Positions 1-7,233 of a DNA stretch of 16,774 bases are shown here, one piece after another. A program made the translations under genes and the position numbers. The notes under the pieces were generated by a model. That model saw only the letters and a program-made list of their open reading frames with translations. It ran no database searches and was not told the DNA's origin. The stretch comes from a bacterium (lineage in GTDB: Bacteria > Hydrogenedentota > Hydrogenedentia > Hydrogenedentiales > SLHB01): NCBI GenBank assembly GCA_024231375.1, contig JAAEQP010001764.1:1-16774 (forward strand), written 5' to 3'. Every line of letters begins with the position of its first letter. Position 1 is the stretch's first letter.

Positions 1-59
1 CACTCCCCCCGCATCGGGGGCTACGAGTACGACGTTGTCCGAGAGGGCGTCACGAATAT

Positions 60-66
60 AAGGAAG
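60..66 (+). promoter_or_regulatory. Ribosome binding site for GTG 77
   Basis: AAGGAAG lies 10 nt before GTG 77, overlapping the TAA stop that closes the frame upstream. It supports initiation at 77 rather than a simple frameshift, but purine runs of this kind are common and the case is not settled. Confidence 0.4.
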
Positions 67-76
67 CAGCACGGGC

Positions 77-877
77 GTGGCGAAGATGGATGCTGCAAAG
101 ATGGCCCTGAACGAAGTGCTGAAACAGGCGGACGACACCACGCAGGTTGGACTTCTGGTCTTCAGTTCGAAGAACGCGAAAAACGATTGGGTCTACCCGT
201 TGGGTCCTCTGGACCCGGCCGCGTTGCAGCGGGCCATCGCACTCCCCGTTCCGGGCGGCGGTACGCCCTTGGGCAGGTATATGAAGATTGCCGCCGACCG
301 CCTGCTCCAGGAGCGGGAGCGGCAGTACGGGTACGGCACGTACCGGCTCTTGGTGGTGACCGATGGCGCGGCGCAAGACCAAGACATGGTGACGCGGCAC
401 ACGACCGAGATCATGGCGCGCGGTATCACGACCGATGTCATCGGCGTCGACATGCGGGAATCTCACATCCTGGCTACCAAGGCGCACTCCTACCGCAAGG
501 CCGACGACCCGGATTCGCTGAAGCGCGCCATCGCGGACGTGTTTGCCGAAGTCTCCGCCACCGCAACGGACGATGCGGCGTCTGACGCGTTCGACATTGT
601 TGCACCCCTTCCCTTCGAAGTGGCGACGGGAATGATCAAGGCCTTGGCAAGCTCCGGGAACTCACCCATCGGCGGCCCGGCCAAGAACGCCCGCCGCTCG
701 GCTCCCCGAGCCCGGCAGCAGGCCACCGCGCCGCCACCCCGATCCACGAACCCGCCAACGGGAGGGCGGCCGGCGCGTTCTCAGGGATCGATGTCACTCA
801 TGAAGATCGCTGTAGGTGTACTGATTCTGCTTCTTGTGCTCCGGGGCATCTTCAAAGCGAAGCGCGCCGACCGATGA
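77..877 (+). CDS. Tail-anchored vWA-domain protein, N-terminus incomplete or unusual
   Basis: This is a von Willebrand A domain of about 170 residues, then a Pro/Ala/Arg-rich linker (about 205-235), then a single C-terminal TM helix (about 243-258) with a basic tail, so the domain probably sits on the cytoplasmic face. The second and third MIDAS elements are visible: the GGGTPLG threonine (T63) and VVTDG (D96). The first element (DxSxS after a hydrophobic strand) is absent. The frame opens only after a TAA at 59-61, and MDAAKMAL, which normally follows DxSGSM by a few residues, lies at residues 4-11. GTG 77 was chosen because AAGGAAG sits 10 nt upstream; ATG 86 is the alternative. The gene may truly begin here with no complete metal site, or a frameshift near 50-70 may separate it from its N-terminus. 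The stop overlaps the next start (ATGA). vWA proteins often act as adaptors for AAA+ ATPases, and one is encoded at the end of this array. Confidence 0.8.
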   Translation: MAKMDAAKMALNEVLKQADDTTQVGLLVFSSKNAKNDWVYPLGPLDPAALQRAIALPVPGGGTPLGRYMKIAADRLLQERERQYGYGTYRLLVVTDGAAQDQDMVTRHTTEIMARGITTDVIGVDMRESHILATKAHSYRKADDPDSLKRAIADVFAEVSATATDDAASDAFDIVAPLPFEVATGMIKALASSGNSPIGGPAKNARRSAPRARQQATAPPPRSTNPPTGGRPARSQGSMSLMKIAVGVLILLLVLRGIFKAKRADR

Positions 878-2454
878 GCGCGAATCGTGCAAAGGGGCTT
901 CTCCTTGCGGCCGTTGTCTGGTGCCTGATTCTCACCGCCTTGGCCGTGGCCTACAAGCTCCTATTGGCCCCCTACTTTGCCGGACGCCTCGAAGGAGAGA
1001 CGGGGTCTCAAAGCCAGTACACGTCCACCATCGTGGTGGCCGCCGATTCATTCTCGGGCTATTGCGTTCTTCGTTCGGCCGCCATGCGCGACCAACTCAA
1101 GGCCAAAGGGATCAAGATCGAGGTCCAGGACGACTCCGCCGACTATGTGGGCCGGATGAAGGCTCTGGATGCCGGCCGGGTGCAGATGGCCGTGTTCACC
1201 ATCGACTCGTTCCTGACCTCGTCGGTGAAGATCGGACGGTCTCCAGGAACGATAGTGCTTGTGCTGGATGAGACAAAGGGCGCAGACGCCCTGGTGGCCT
1301 ACAAGGAGGGCGTGGCCAGCATCCAAGACCTGGACAACCCCGATGCTCGAATCGTGGCGACCCCGAGTTCGCCCAGTGAGTTCCTGTCCCGCGTGGTTCT
1401 GGCCCATTTCAGTCTGCCGCGGCTACCCAAGGACTGGATCGTGCCGGCGGACGGCGCCGGCGATGTCTACAAGATGTTGCGGGCGGCGAAGCGGGAGGAT
1501 AAGCGGGCGTACGCGCTGTGGGAACCTTACGTGTCGATGGCCCTGGCCCAGGATGGCGTCGAGGTCCTGCTGGACAGTTCGAAGACATCCGGCCTCATTG
1601 TCGACGTGCTGGTTGCGCAACGCGAATTCCTCGCCGACCACCCGGATTTGGCGAGAGACGTCGTCGAAACGTACTTGCGGGTTCTGTATTCGCACACCCA
1701 GCAACCCGGAGGGCTCGGCGACCTCGTCATGCGCGATGCCCGGGAAACCGGCGCCGAACGACTCAGCAAGGAGCAGGCCCAAGCGCTTGTCGATGGTGTT
1801 CATTGGAAGAACACCATGGAGAACTACGCCCATTTCGGCCTGCTTCCCGAGGCACAGGCCGGCTCGATTCTGCACCTGGAGGACATCATCGCCAACATCG
1901 CCCAGGTTCTTGTGCAGACGGACGCCCTGACCGGCGATCCGGTAGAAGACAAGGCGCACACTATGTTCTACGACCGGGTTCTGCGAGACCTGCAAGCATC
2001 CGACTTCCACCCCGGAAAGAAGATGAGTGTTCTGGACGGTGTGGGCCTGGGCCCCGAGGACCTTCAGAAGATCCGTGGCGATAAGGAACTGCCGAAACTC
2101 TCCGAGAGCCAGTGGGAGGAACTCGTCGAAGTCGGCGAGATGCGCGTCCAACCCATCTCCTTCGCCAGGGGTACGGCCCGAATCAACATCCAGAGCGAGC
2201 GTGACCTTTCCGAGCTCGCCAGACGACTGACATCGCTTCCTCAGTACTACCTCGTCGTTGTGGGGCATTCCCGCGCGGAGGGCGATGTCGAAGCGAACGT
2301 GAAACTCGCTCGGGAACGCGCGGAGGCGGCAACGCAGGTGCTGCGGCAGCGGGGCATCTCCGTGAACCGCATCGGGACCAAGTCCGAGAAGCCGAGCAGG
2401 GAGAATGGATCGGCACAGTCGGTTTCGTTTGTTGTCGGTCAGGCGCCTTATTGA
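874..2454 (+). CDS. Membrane-anchored solute-binding domain fused to OmpA-like domain
   Basis: A 526-residue envelope protein. An N-terminal TM or uncleaved signal segment (about 8-31) is followed by a periplasmic NMT1/TauA-type solute-binding domain (about 50-330). Recognisable parts include the first strand TIVVAADSFSGY, the segment ADYVGRMKALDAGRVQMAVF and WEPYVSMAL. A linker leads to an OmpA/MotB-like C-terminal domain (about 425-520) with VVVGHS (H465), N475 and the helix LARERAEA (R480, R482), which resembles the peptidoglycan-contact helix. The usual TD of GHTD is replaced by SR, so diaminopimelate binding is not certain. The likely role is a cell-wall-tethered ligand sensor or binding protein rather than a freely diffusing one. 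It overlaps the vWA gene by 4 nt (ATGA), so the two are probably translationally coupled. A separate canonical binding lipoprotein is encoded downstream, which makes this one the odd partner. The domain architecture is clear; the ligand is unknown. Confidence 0.85.
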   Translation: MSANRAKGLLLAAVVWCLILTALAVAYKLLLAPYFAGRLEGETGSQSQYTSTIVVAADSFSGYCVLRSAAMRDQLKAKGIKIEVQDDSADYVGRMKALDAGRVQMAVFTIDSFLTSSVKIGRSPGTIVLVLDETKGADALVAYKEGVASIQDLDNPDARIVATPSSPSEFLSRVVLAHFSLPRLPKDWIVPADGAGDVYKMLRAAKREDKRAYALWEPYVSMALAQDGVEVLLDSSKTSGLIVDVLVAQREFLADHPDLARDVVETYLRVLYSHTQQPGGLGDLVMRDARETGAERLSKEQAQALVDGVHWKNTMENYAHFGLLPEAQAGSILHLEDIIANIAQVLVQTDALTGDPVEDKAHTMFYDRVLRDLQASDFHPGKKMSVLDGVGLGPEDLQKIRGDKELPKLSESQWEELVEVGEMRVQPISFARGTARINIQSERDLSELARRLTSLPQYYLVVVGHSRAEGDVEANVKLARERAEAATQVLRQRGISVNRIGTKSEKPSRENGSAQSVSFVVGQAPY

Positions 2455-2457
2455 GCC

Positions 2458-3225
2458 ATGGCAGATCGAGGGACTGAAGCCGTGCCTGACGAAAAGCACC
2501 TGAGGAGAAGGATACTCCTCAAGCTGGCCTCCAGCCCGATGACGCTCGTCCCCTTCGTGGGAGGCGTGACGGCTGCGGTCTGCACTTGGGCGCTGGACCT
2601 TCGGCCCGAGATTGGGTTGTTTGCTGCCTTGGCGGGTTTCCTGGTAGGCTGTGGCACGTTCGTCACGCGCCTTGTCGTGGGCGGCGAGACGGCTGCGCGG
2701 GAGACCATCGAGGAGATTCGCGCCGAGGCGCTCGGGGCACGAGAGGCCGCTCTGGACGAGTTGGATGCGCGGCTGTCGGAAGACGGAGACCCCCGGACGG
2801 AAAGCGCCCTGCGCGACCTCAGGACCTTTGCGGAAACCTTCGGTGACGATCACATGTGGACCAGCGGCCTTAACACGAGGTCCGCGTTTGATGTGGTTGA
2901 GGGAGTTGAGAAGCTTTTCGACCGATGCGTGAAGTCGCTGGAAGTGTCCCTGCAGTTGTTGGGCACGGCGCGGAAGATGAATTCCAAGGAAGCTCGCCAA
3001 CCCCTCCTGCAGCAGCGCGAGCGGATCATTCGGGAGGTTTCGCAGAGCGTAGCTCAGCTTGGCAAGGTGTTCACGGAGGTCGAGAACCTGAAGACCGCCG
3101 ACAGCGCTCCCGCGGGATTGGCCCGTGTTCGGACCGAATTGGACCGAAGTCTCGCATTTGCCCGCAGCATTGACGAGAAAATGCAGTCGCTGGACAAGGA
3201 GTACGACGTTTCCGAGTTCGAGTGA
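2458..3225 (+). CDS. Two-TM membrane protein with cytoplasmic helical domain
   Basis: A 255-residue protein with no family recognised with confidence. A basic N-terminus (HLRRRILLK) precedes two hydrophobic helices (about 27-46 and 52-75) joined by a very short loop. About 180 charged, mostly helical residues follow, including heptad-like stretches around 80-110 and 185-250. The positive-inside rule puts the long domain in the cytoplasm. The start ATG is 3 nt after the preceding stop, so it is co-translated with the SBP-OmpA gene. The layout (paired N-terminal TMs, then a coiled-coil body) resembles the XpaC family (PF10112), often misnamed '5-bromo-4-chloroindolyl phosphate hydrolysis protein' and found near TelA, PspA and stress genes. 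This is a resemblance in layout only. It could be the membrane receptor for the PspA-like protein encoded next. Confidence 0.8.
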   Translation: MADRGTEAVPDEKHLRRRILLKLASSPMTLVPFVGGVTAAVCTWALDLRPEIGLFAALAGFLVGCGTFVTRLVVGGETAARETIEEIRAEALGAREAALDELDARLSEDGDPRTESALRDLRTFAETFGDDHMWTSGLNTRSAFDVVEGVEKLFDRCVKSLEVSLQLLGTARKMNSKEARQPLLQQRERIIREVSQSVAQLGKVFTEVENLKTADSAPAGLARVRTELDRSLAFARSIDEKMQSLDKEYDVSEFE

Positions 3226-3300
3226 AGACGCGAACGGCCCGGCGGAGAGTTCAAACGCGCTTGGTGCGCGGAAGGTTGTCGGGTCTTGAGCAGTATCAAA

Positions 3301-3309
3301 AGGGAGGAG
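3301..3309 (+). promoter_or_regulatory. Strong ribosome binding site of the pspA-like gene
   Basis: AGGGAGGAG with 7 nt to ATG 3317 is the best Shine-Dalgarno sequence in the array. It suggests the PspA-like protein is made in larger amounts than its neighbours, as expected for a polymer-forming protein. Confidence 0.7.
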
Positions 3310-3316
3310 ACAGGTC

Positions 3317-4147
3317 ATGTTCAGAGCGTTGGGACGATGGATAAAGGCCGTAGGCTACCTGATGACGGGGCAGATCGACGCGGCGCGGCGAACCCTGGAT
3401 ACGAATCCCCATGTGGTGCGGGCGAAGTACGACCAGATTATCCGCGAGAAGACGTCCCGGATCCACCACTACAAGCAGGCCGTGGCCGGTCTCATCGCGC
3501 AGCAGGAGACCAAGGTCGGCAAGATCAGGTCGCTGTCCGAGGAGGTCGACAAGCTTGAACGCCTGAGGGCCGGGGCTCTTGCGAAGGCCAAGATGAGTGT
3601 CGAGAAGCTCCAAGCGTCGGGCAAGACCATGGACGCGATCAAGACCGACGAGGACTACAAGCGATGCCTCGCGGCGTACAACGACTTCTCGTCGACCCTC
3701 GCGGAGAAACAGGAACGCATCGCCGAGTTGGAGCGCGATATCGAGGGGTACCGGGAGCGTATTGGCGACCACAAGGTCCAGCTCCAGTCCCTGTTGCGCG
3801 ACCTGGACAAGCTCCGGTCCGAAGCGGCGGACGCAGTGGCCGACATGATCACCGCGAAGGAGGAGAAGGAGATTGCCGATACGATCTCCGGCATTGCGAA
3901 GGACGGCACCGCGGAAGAACTCCAACGGATGCGCCAGCTTCGCCAGGAGGTTAAGGCGGAGGCCCGAATCTCGAAGGAACTGGCGGGAACAGACTCCCGT
4001 GCGCAGGAGGCGGAGTTCCTTGAATTCGCGCGCCAGTCGGCAGGCTCGGACGAGTTTGACGAACTGATTGGCTTGGCGCATACCGCCGGTCAGGAGACGC
4101 CCGACGCGGACGTTGGCGATTCGGAGAAGTCGTCGCTGCCTGAGTAG
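3317..4147 (+). CDS. PspA/IM30 (Vipp1)-like coiled-coil protein
   Basis: A 276-residue protein of the PspA/IM30 type (COG1842), of near-typical family length with an extra acidic tail. An amphipathic N-terminal helix (MFRALGRWIKAVGYLM) of the kind that inserts into membranes is followed by long charged coiled coils (about 30-215) rich in K, E, R and Q, as in the alpha1-alpha3 hairpin of PspA. A disordered acidic C-terminus follows. PspA and Vipp1 belong to the ESCRT-III superfamily and polymerise on stressed or curved membranes. The start is firm: AGGGAGGAG at 3301-3309 lies 7 nt before ATG. A 91-nt gap before it and 129 nt after it suggest this gene may have its own expression level, but no convincing promoter was found. 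No pspF, pspB or pspC is nearby, so control would differ from the enterobacterial phage-shock system. Confidence 0.8.
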   Translation: MFRALGRWIKAVGYLMTGQIDAARRTLDTNPHVVRAKYDQIIREKTSRIHHYKQAVAGLIAQQETKVGKIRSLSEEVDKLERLRAGALAKAKMSVEKLQASGKTMDAIKTDEDYKRCLAAYNDFSSTLAEKQERIAELERDIEGYRERIGDHKVQLQSLLRDLDKLRSEAADAVADMITAKEEKEIADTISGIAKDGTAEELQRMRQLRQEVKAEARISKELAGTDSRAQEAEFLEFARQSAGSDEFDELIGLAHTAGQETPDADVGDSEKSSLPE

Positions 4148-4262
4148 CGGGGTTCCGCCCGGCTCGCGCGCGGCGTCGAGCATGTGTGCTACGGCATCGT
4201 GCTCGGCTTCACCGGAATCGGCGAGATGCAACCGTCATATTGGCGGGGTGCGGAAACAACAC

Positions 4263-4269
4263 AGGGGAG
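4263..4269 (+). promoter_or_regulatory. Ribosome binding site deciding the SBP start
   Basis: AGGGGAG lies 7 nt before ATG 4277 and just ahead of a lipoprotein signal peptide. This rules out the in-frame upstream ATG at 4184. The rest of the 4148-4276 gap has no recognisable promoter or terminator. Confidence 0.65.
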
Positions 4270-4276
4270 TCGAGAT

Positions 4277-5413
4277 ATGAGACAAGCATCAGTGCTTCTG
4301 ACTATGATTCTGGTCGCGGCCGTGTCGGGTCTGGGGTGTACGCCCGAAGAACCCGCGCCCGCGGAGGCCCAACCCAACGCAACGCCCCAAGCGCCGGCCG
4401 CTCCCGAACCCACTGGGCCCGTGGGAACCTTCTCTCTCGCCTGGAGCGAGTACCCGTCCTGGAGCACGTTTGGCGTCGCCGACGAAGTCGGCCTGATCGA
4501 TGGCGACGAGGGCAAGTTGGGGTCCATCGAGGAGAAATGGCAGGTTGACATCGTGCTGAAGGAGGCAGAGTACGATCCATGTCTCGTCATGTACGGGTCG
4601 GCCCAGGTCGACGCTGTCTGCATCACCAACATGGACGTGCTCAACCCCTCGCTTTCGGTGCCGTCCGTGGCGATCATGCCCACGTCTACGAGCGTCGGAG
4701 CGGATGCCTGCATCGTCACGAAAGACATCGCCGAGGTGGCCCAACTCAAGGGCAAGAAGGTGTATGGATTGGCTCAAACGGTCTCGGAGTACTGCTTCGT
4801 CCGCAATCTCGAACTCCTCGGCGAGAATCCCGACGACTACGTCTTCAGCAACATGGATCCCGGCGCGGCCGCCATCGCCATGCAGCAGAAGCAGTCCGAA
4901 ATCGAAGCCATCGTGGTGTGGAACCCCTTCGTGTTGGAGACGCTGAACCGGCGTCCCGACGTGCACGTCCTGTTCGACTCGACGTCCATTCCCGGCGAGA
5001 TCATCGACATGGTCGTGGCGACCCAGTCGGCTCTGGACAGGCCGGGAGGCGAAGCGTTCGCGTGCGCCGTCATCGACGCGTTCTATGCCGTCAGCGACCG
5101 AATCGCAGCCGACGCGACCCGCGACGACACCCTTATCGCATTGGGAGAGAAGTTCTCGAATCTCGATTTGCAGTCCATGCGCAAAGTCGTGCAACAGACC
5201 AAGTTCTACGCTACCCCCGATGCAGGACGGGAACTCTTTGAGGGCGCGCAACTCAAGGAGACCATGAACAAGGTCGTGGACTTCTGCCGCAAGACCGAGA
5301 TTATCGAGCAGGACCCGGCCGTCGGATTCGGTCCGAAGGGCGGAGCCACCGATGTGAACCTGCGGTTCGATCCGTCCTACATTCAGAAAGTGAGTGCCCG
5401 CGCAGGATCCTGA
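4277..5413 (+). CDS. NMT1/TauA-type solute-binding lipoprotein of an ABC importer
   Basis: A 378-residue periplasmic binding protein anchored as a lipoprotein. The signal peptide (residues 1-20, MRQASVLLTMILVAAVSGLG) ends at C21; the lipobox is slightly off consensus (GLG-C). A Pro/Ala linker (23-48) leads to a binding domain of the nitrate/taurine/thiamine-precursor class. Markers are the opening strand TFSLAWSEYPSWS, the segment DIVLKEAEYDPCLVMYGSAQVDAVCIT, KGKKVYGL before the second lobe, and EAIVVWNPF. The reading frame runs upstream to 4184, but AGGGGAG at 4263-4269 and the signal peptide fix the start at ATG 4277. The permease follows after 27 nt. The ligand cannot be read from the sequence; family members take alkanesulfonates, nitrate, bicarbonate, pyrimidines and aromatics. 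It is related in fold to the SBP-OmpA protein upstream, so the array carries two binding domains for one transporter. Confidence 0.88.
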   Translation: MRQASVLLTMILVAAVSGLGCTPEEPAPAEAQPNATPQAPAAPEPTGPVGTFSLAWSEYPSWSTFGVADEVGLIDGDEGKLGSIEEKWQVDIVLKEAEYDPCLVMYGSAQVDAVCITNMDVLNPSLSVPSVAIMPTSTSVGADACIVTKDIAEVAQLKGKKVYGLAQTVSEYCFVRNLELLGENPDDYVFSNMDPGAAAIAMQQKQSEIEAIVVWNPFVLETLNRRPDVHVLFDSTSIPGEIIDMVVATQSALDRPGGEAFACAVIDAFYAVSDRIAADATRDDTLIALGEKFSNLDLQSMRKVVQQTKFYATPDAGRELFEGAQLKETMNKVVDFCRKTEIIEQDPAVGFGPKGGATDVNLRFDPSYIQKVSARAGS

Positions 5414-5440
5414 CGGGCCTACCGGGCAATAGGGGACTTC

Positions 5441-6247
5441 ATGCTGCGACAACCGATATCCCAGCAGCGGAAGGTCGCGTTCGGCATACTGGCCGTCGCG
5501 ATCCTTCTGCTGGCCTACACCGGCCTGTCCTTCCGCCAGCGGCAGATAAACCCGGGCGACCGGACGATTCCATCCTGGACCATGATGGCCGGGGGGCTCG
5601 GCAAGTGCTTCGAGGTTAACCAACGTTCCGACGAACGCTGGATCCTGGTGGACGCCAAGGCAACCTTGGGCCGACTGGCCACGGGCATGCTGATCAGCGT
5701 CGTCGGCGCTGTGGTGCTGGGGGTGCTGATGGGGGTATCCGGCCCCGTTGAGGCCATCCTTTATCCCCCCATGGCATTCGCGGCAAAGTGCGTGCCCACA
5801 GCCATGATCGCCGTCTTCTTCGCCATGTTGGGCACCGGCAACGTGATGTTCGTAGGTATGATCGTCTTCGGCGTGCTGCCGACCCTCACGCAGACCGTCT
5901 TTCTGGCGGTCAAGGAAGTCCCGGAGGAACTCCTGTTCAAATCGTATACGCTAGGGGCTTCCAGGGTGGAGATTATCTGGAACATCATCCTCAGACACAT
6001 TCTGCCGAAGTTGCTCGATGCCGTACGGTTGAGCATCGGCCCGGCCATGGTGTACCTGATTGCCGCCGAAATGATGGTTGCCGACGCAGGTTTTGGCTAC
6101 CGCATCCGGCTCGAGATGAAGAAGCTCCGAATGGATATTGTCTATCCCTATATCGCCATGTTGGCGGCGTTCGGATTCAGCGTGGACTTCGCCCTGATCC
6201 GCTTGCAGCGTATCGTTGCCCCATGGGCCTTCAAGGCAGGGAGATAA
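5441..6247 (+). CDS. ABC transporter permease, TauC/SsuC type
   Basis: A 268-residue inner-membrane permease of the binding-protein-dependent class (BPD_transp_1). An N-terminal helix (about 13-29) is followed by a periplasmic loop and about five helices in 75-260. The EAA loop that docks onto the ATPase is readable at about 158-193: KEVPEELLFKSYTLGASR, then a helix ending in HILP. This pattern matches the TauC/SsuC/NrtB group, which works as a homodimer. AGGGGA at 5431-5436 precedes ATG 5441. The gene sits between the binding lipoprotein (27 nt upstream) and the ATPase (2 nt downstream), giving a complete SBP-permease-ATPase importer. The N-terminus carries a longer than usual periplasmic segment (about 30-75), which might contact the extra envelope partners; this is conjecture. 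Confidence 0.9.
   Translation: MLRQPISQQRKVAFGILAVAILLLAYTGLSFRQRQINPGDRTIPSWTMMAGGLGKCFEVNQRSDERWILVDAKATLGRLATGMLISVVGAVVLGVLMGVSGPVEAILYPPMAFAAKCVPTAMIAVFFAMLGTGNVMFVGMIVFGVLPTLTQTVFLAVKEVPEELLFKSYTLGASRVEIIWNIILRHILPKLLDAVRLSIGPAMVYLIAAEMMVADAGFGYRIRLEMKKLRMDIVYPYIAMLAAFGFSVDFALIRLQRIVAPWAFKAGR
6238..6244 (+). promoter_or_regulatory. Ribosome binding site deciding the ATPase start
   Basis: AGGGAGA covers the last codons of the permease and ends 5 nt before ATG 6250. Together with the 2-nt gap it points to coupled translation of permease and ATPase. Confidence 0.6.
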
Positions 6248-6249
6248 CC

Positions 6250-7233
6250 ATGGGCAACGAACCGACCAGGCTGGATTCGCCCTCGACGCACGAGGACATC
6301 GTACTCGAATGCCGCGGCGTCAGCCACTGGTTTGGCCCGAAACGCGTCCTCCACGATGTGAATGTTGGCGTCATGCATGGTGAGATCGTGGGGCTCGTCG
6401 GCCCGAGCGGCTGCGGCAAATCGACTCTGCTGCGCGCCGTGGTGGGCACCCATCCGCCACGACGAGGATGCGTCCTCATGCGCACGCCAAACGGCGACGC
6501 GGTGCCGGTCCGCCAGCCCGGGCGAGACCGGGGCATCGTCTATCAGCATTACTCGCTCTACCCCTTCCTCACAGCCCAACAGAATGTGGCCGTCGGCCTG
6601 ATGCTGGACCAGACCAGCATTCCGTTTCGCCTATTGCGCTTCCCGAAGTGGCGGCAGATCCGGAAGCAACATCTGAGTGAAGCGGCGGCGTTTCTGGAGA
6701 GACTGGGGCTGGGCGATGCGATCAAGCGATACCCCTCGGAGTTGTCCGGTGGCATGCGGCAACGCGTGGCCATCGCGCAGGCACTCATCATGAAACCCAG
6801 AGTGCTGCTCCTCGACGAGCCGTTCGGCGCACTCGATGAAGCCACGCGGGAGGATCTCCAACGGCTCCTACTCACCCTGTATCTCGAAAACTGCCAGCAG
6901 AAGCAACGGGGTCTCCCGCCCCCGTATACAATCCTGATCGTGACGCACGAACTGAACGAGGCCATCTTCGTGGGCGACCGTGTTGTCGGCCTTTCGCAGT
7001 ACTGGGACTGGCGGCGCGACGGATTCACCGAGCCCCCCGGAGCCACGGTGGTCTACGACCAAACCGCGCCCGTGTTTCGGCCTGAGGACGAGCGTGATTT
7101 CGCTCGGCTCAGGGACCAACGCGAGCAGGTCCGCAGGGCCGTATTCGACCCCTCGTACTGCCAGGAGCGGGACCAGTTCCGCACGTTCTGGGACCAAGTT
7201 AACTCTGGGAAGGGCCAAGGGGTGCTGGAATGA
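6250..7233 (+). CDS. ABC transporter ATP-binding protein, TauB/SsuB type
   Basis: A 327-residue ATPase that powers the preceding permease from the cytoplasm. All nucleotide-site elements are intact: Walker A GPSGCGKST (51-59), Q-loop Q99 in VYQHYS, signature LSGGM (165-169), Walker B VLLLDE (185-190), D-loop GALD and H-loop H233 in VTHEL. It is longer than the usual 240-270 residues because of a roughly 60-residue tail (PVFRPEDERDFARLRDQREQ and onward) and an insertion around 120-141 before the signature. The frame is open far upstream in another gene's reading frame, but ATG 6250 with AGGGAGA at 6238-6244, overlapping the permease stop, is the clear start. The stop overlaps the AAA+ gene start (ATGA), which ties importer and AAA+ protein translation together. 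Confidence 0.92.
   Translation: MGNEPTRLDSPSTHEDIVLECRGVSHWFGPKRVLHDVNVGVMHGEIVGLVGPSGCGKSTLLRAVVGTHPPRRGCVLMRTPNGDAVPVRQPGRDRGIVYQHYSLYPFLTAQQNVAVGLMLDQTSIPFRLLRFPKWRQIRKQHLSEAAAFLERLGLGDAIKRYPSELSGGMRQRVAIAQALIMKPRVLLLDEPFGALDEATREDLQRLLLTLYLENCQQKQRGLPPPYTILIVTHELNEAIFVGDRVVGLSQYWDWRRDGFTEPPGATVVYDQTAPVFRPEDERDFARLRDQREQVRRAVFDPSYCQERDQFRTFWDQVNSGKGQGVLE

Noticed and set aside
6..20. CCCCC-GCATC-GGGGG hairpin at the window start
   Set aside because: It has only a 5-bp stem and no T-run; it is too close to the edge to tell a terminator from chance in GC-rich DNA.
3226..3316. Possible promoter before the pspA-like gene (TTGTCG with TATCAA)
   Set aside because: The spacer is only about 12 to 15 nt and both hexamers are poor; the strong ribosome site explains the gap well enough.
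1423..3318. Long open frame on the - strand (631 codons) opposite the SBP-OmpA and two-TM genes
   Set aside because: It is the complement of two well-supported + strand genes, has no recognisable domain and no ribosome site; such frames are common in GC-rich DNA.
4184..4276. Upstream extension of the solute-binding protein
   Set aside because: It would bury the lipoprotein signal peptide; the ribosome site supports ATG 4277.
4289..5623. Open frame of 444 codons on the - strand opposite the SBP gene
   Set aside because: It shadows a clear lipoprotein gene, is rich in H, R, G and V in the way antisense frames are, and shows no motif.
5788..6249. Upstream extension of the ABC ATPase frame
   Set aside because: It overlaps the permease in another frame and has no homology to ATPase N-termini; ATG 6250 has a good ribosome site.
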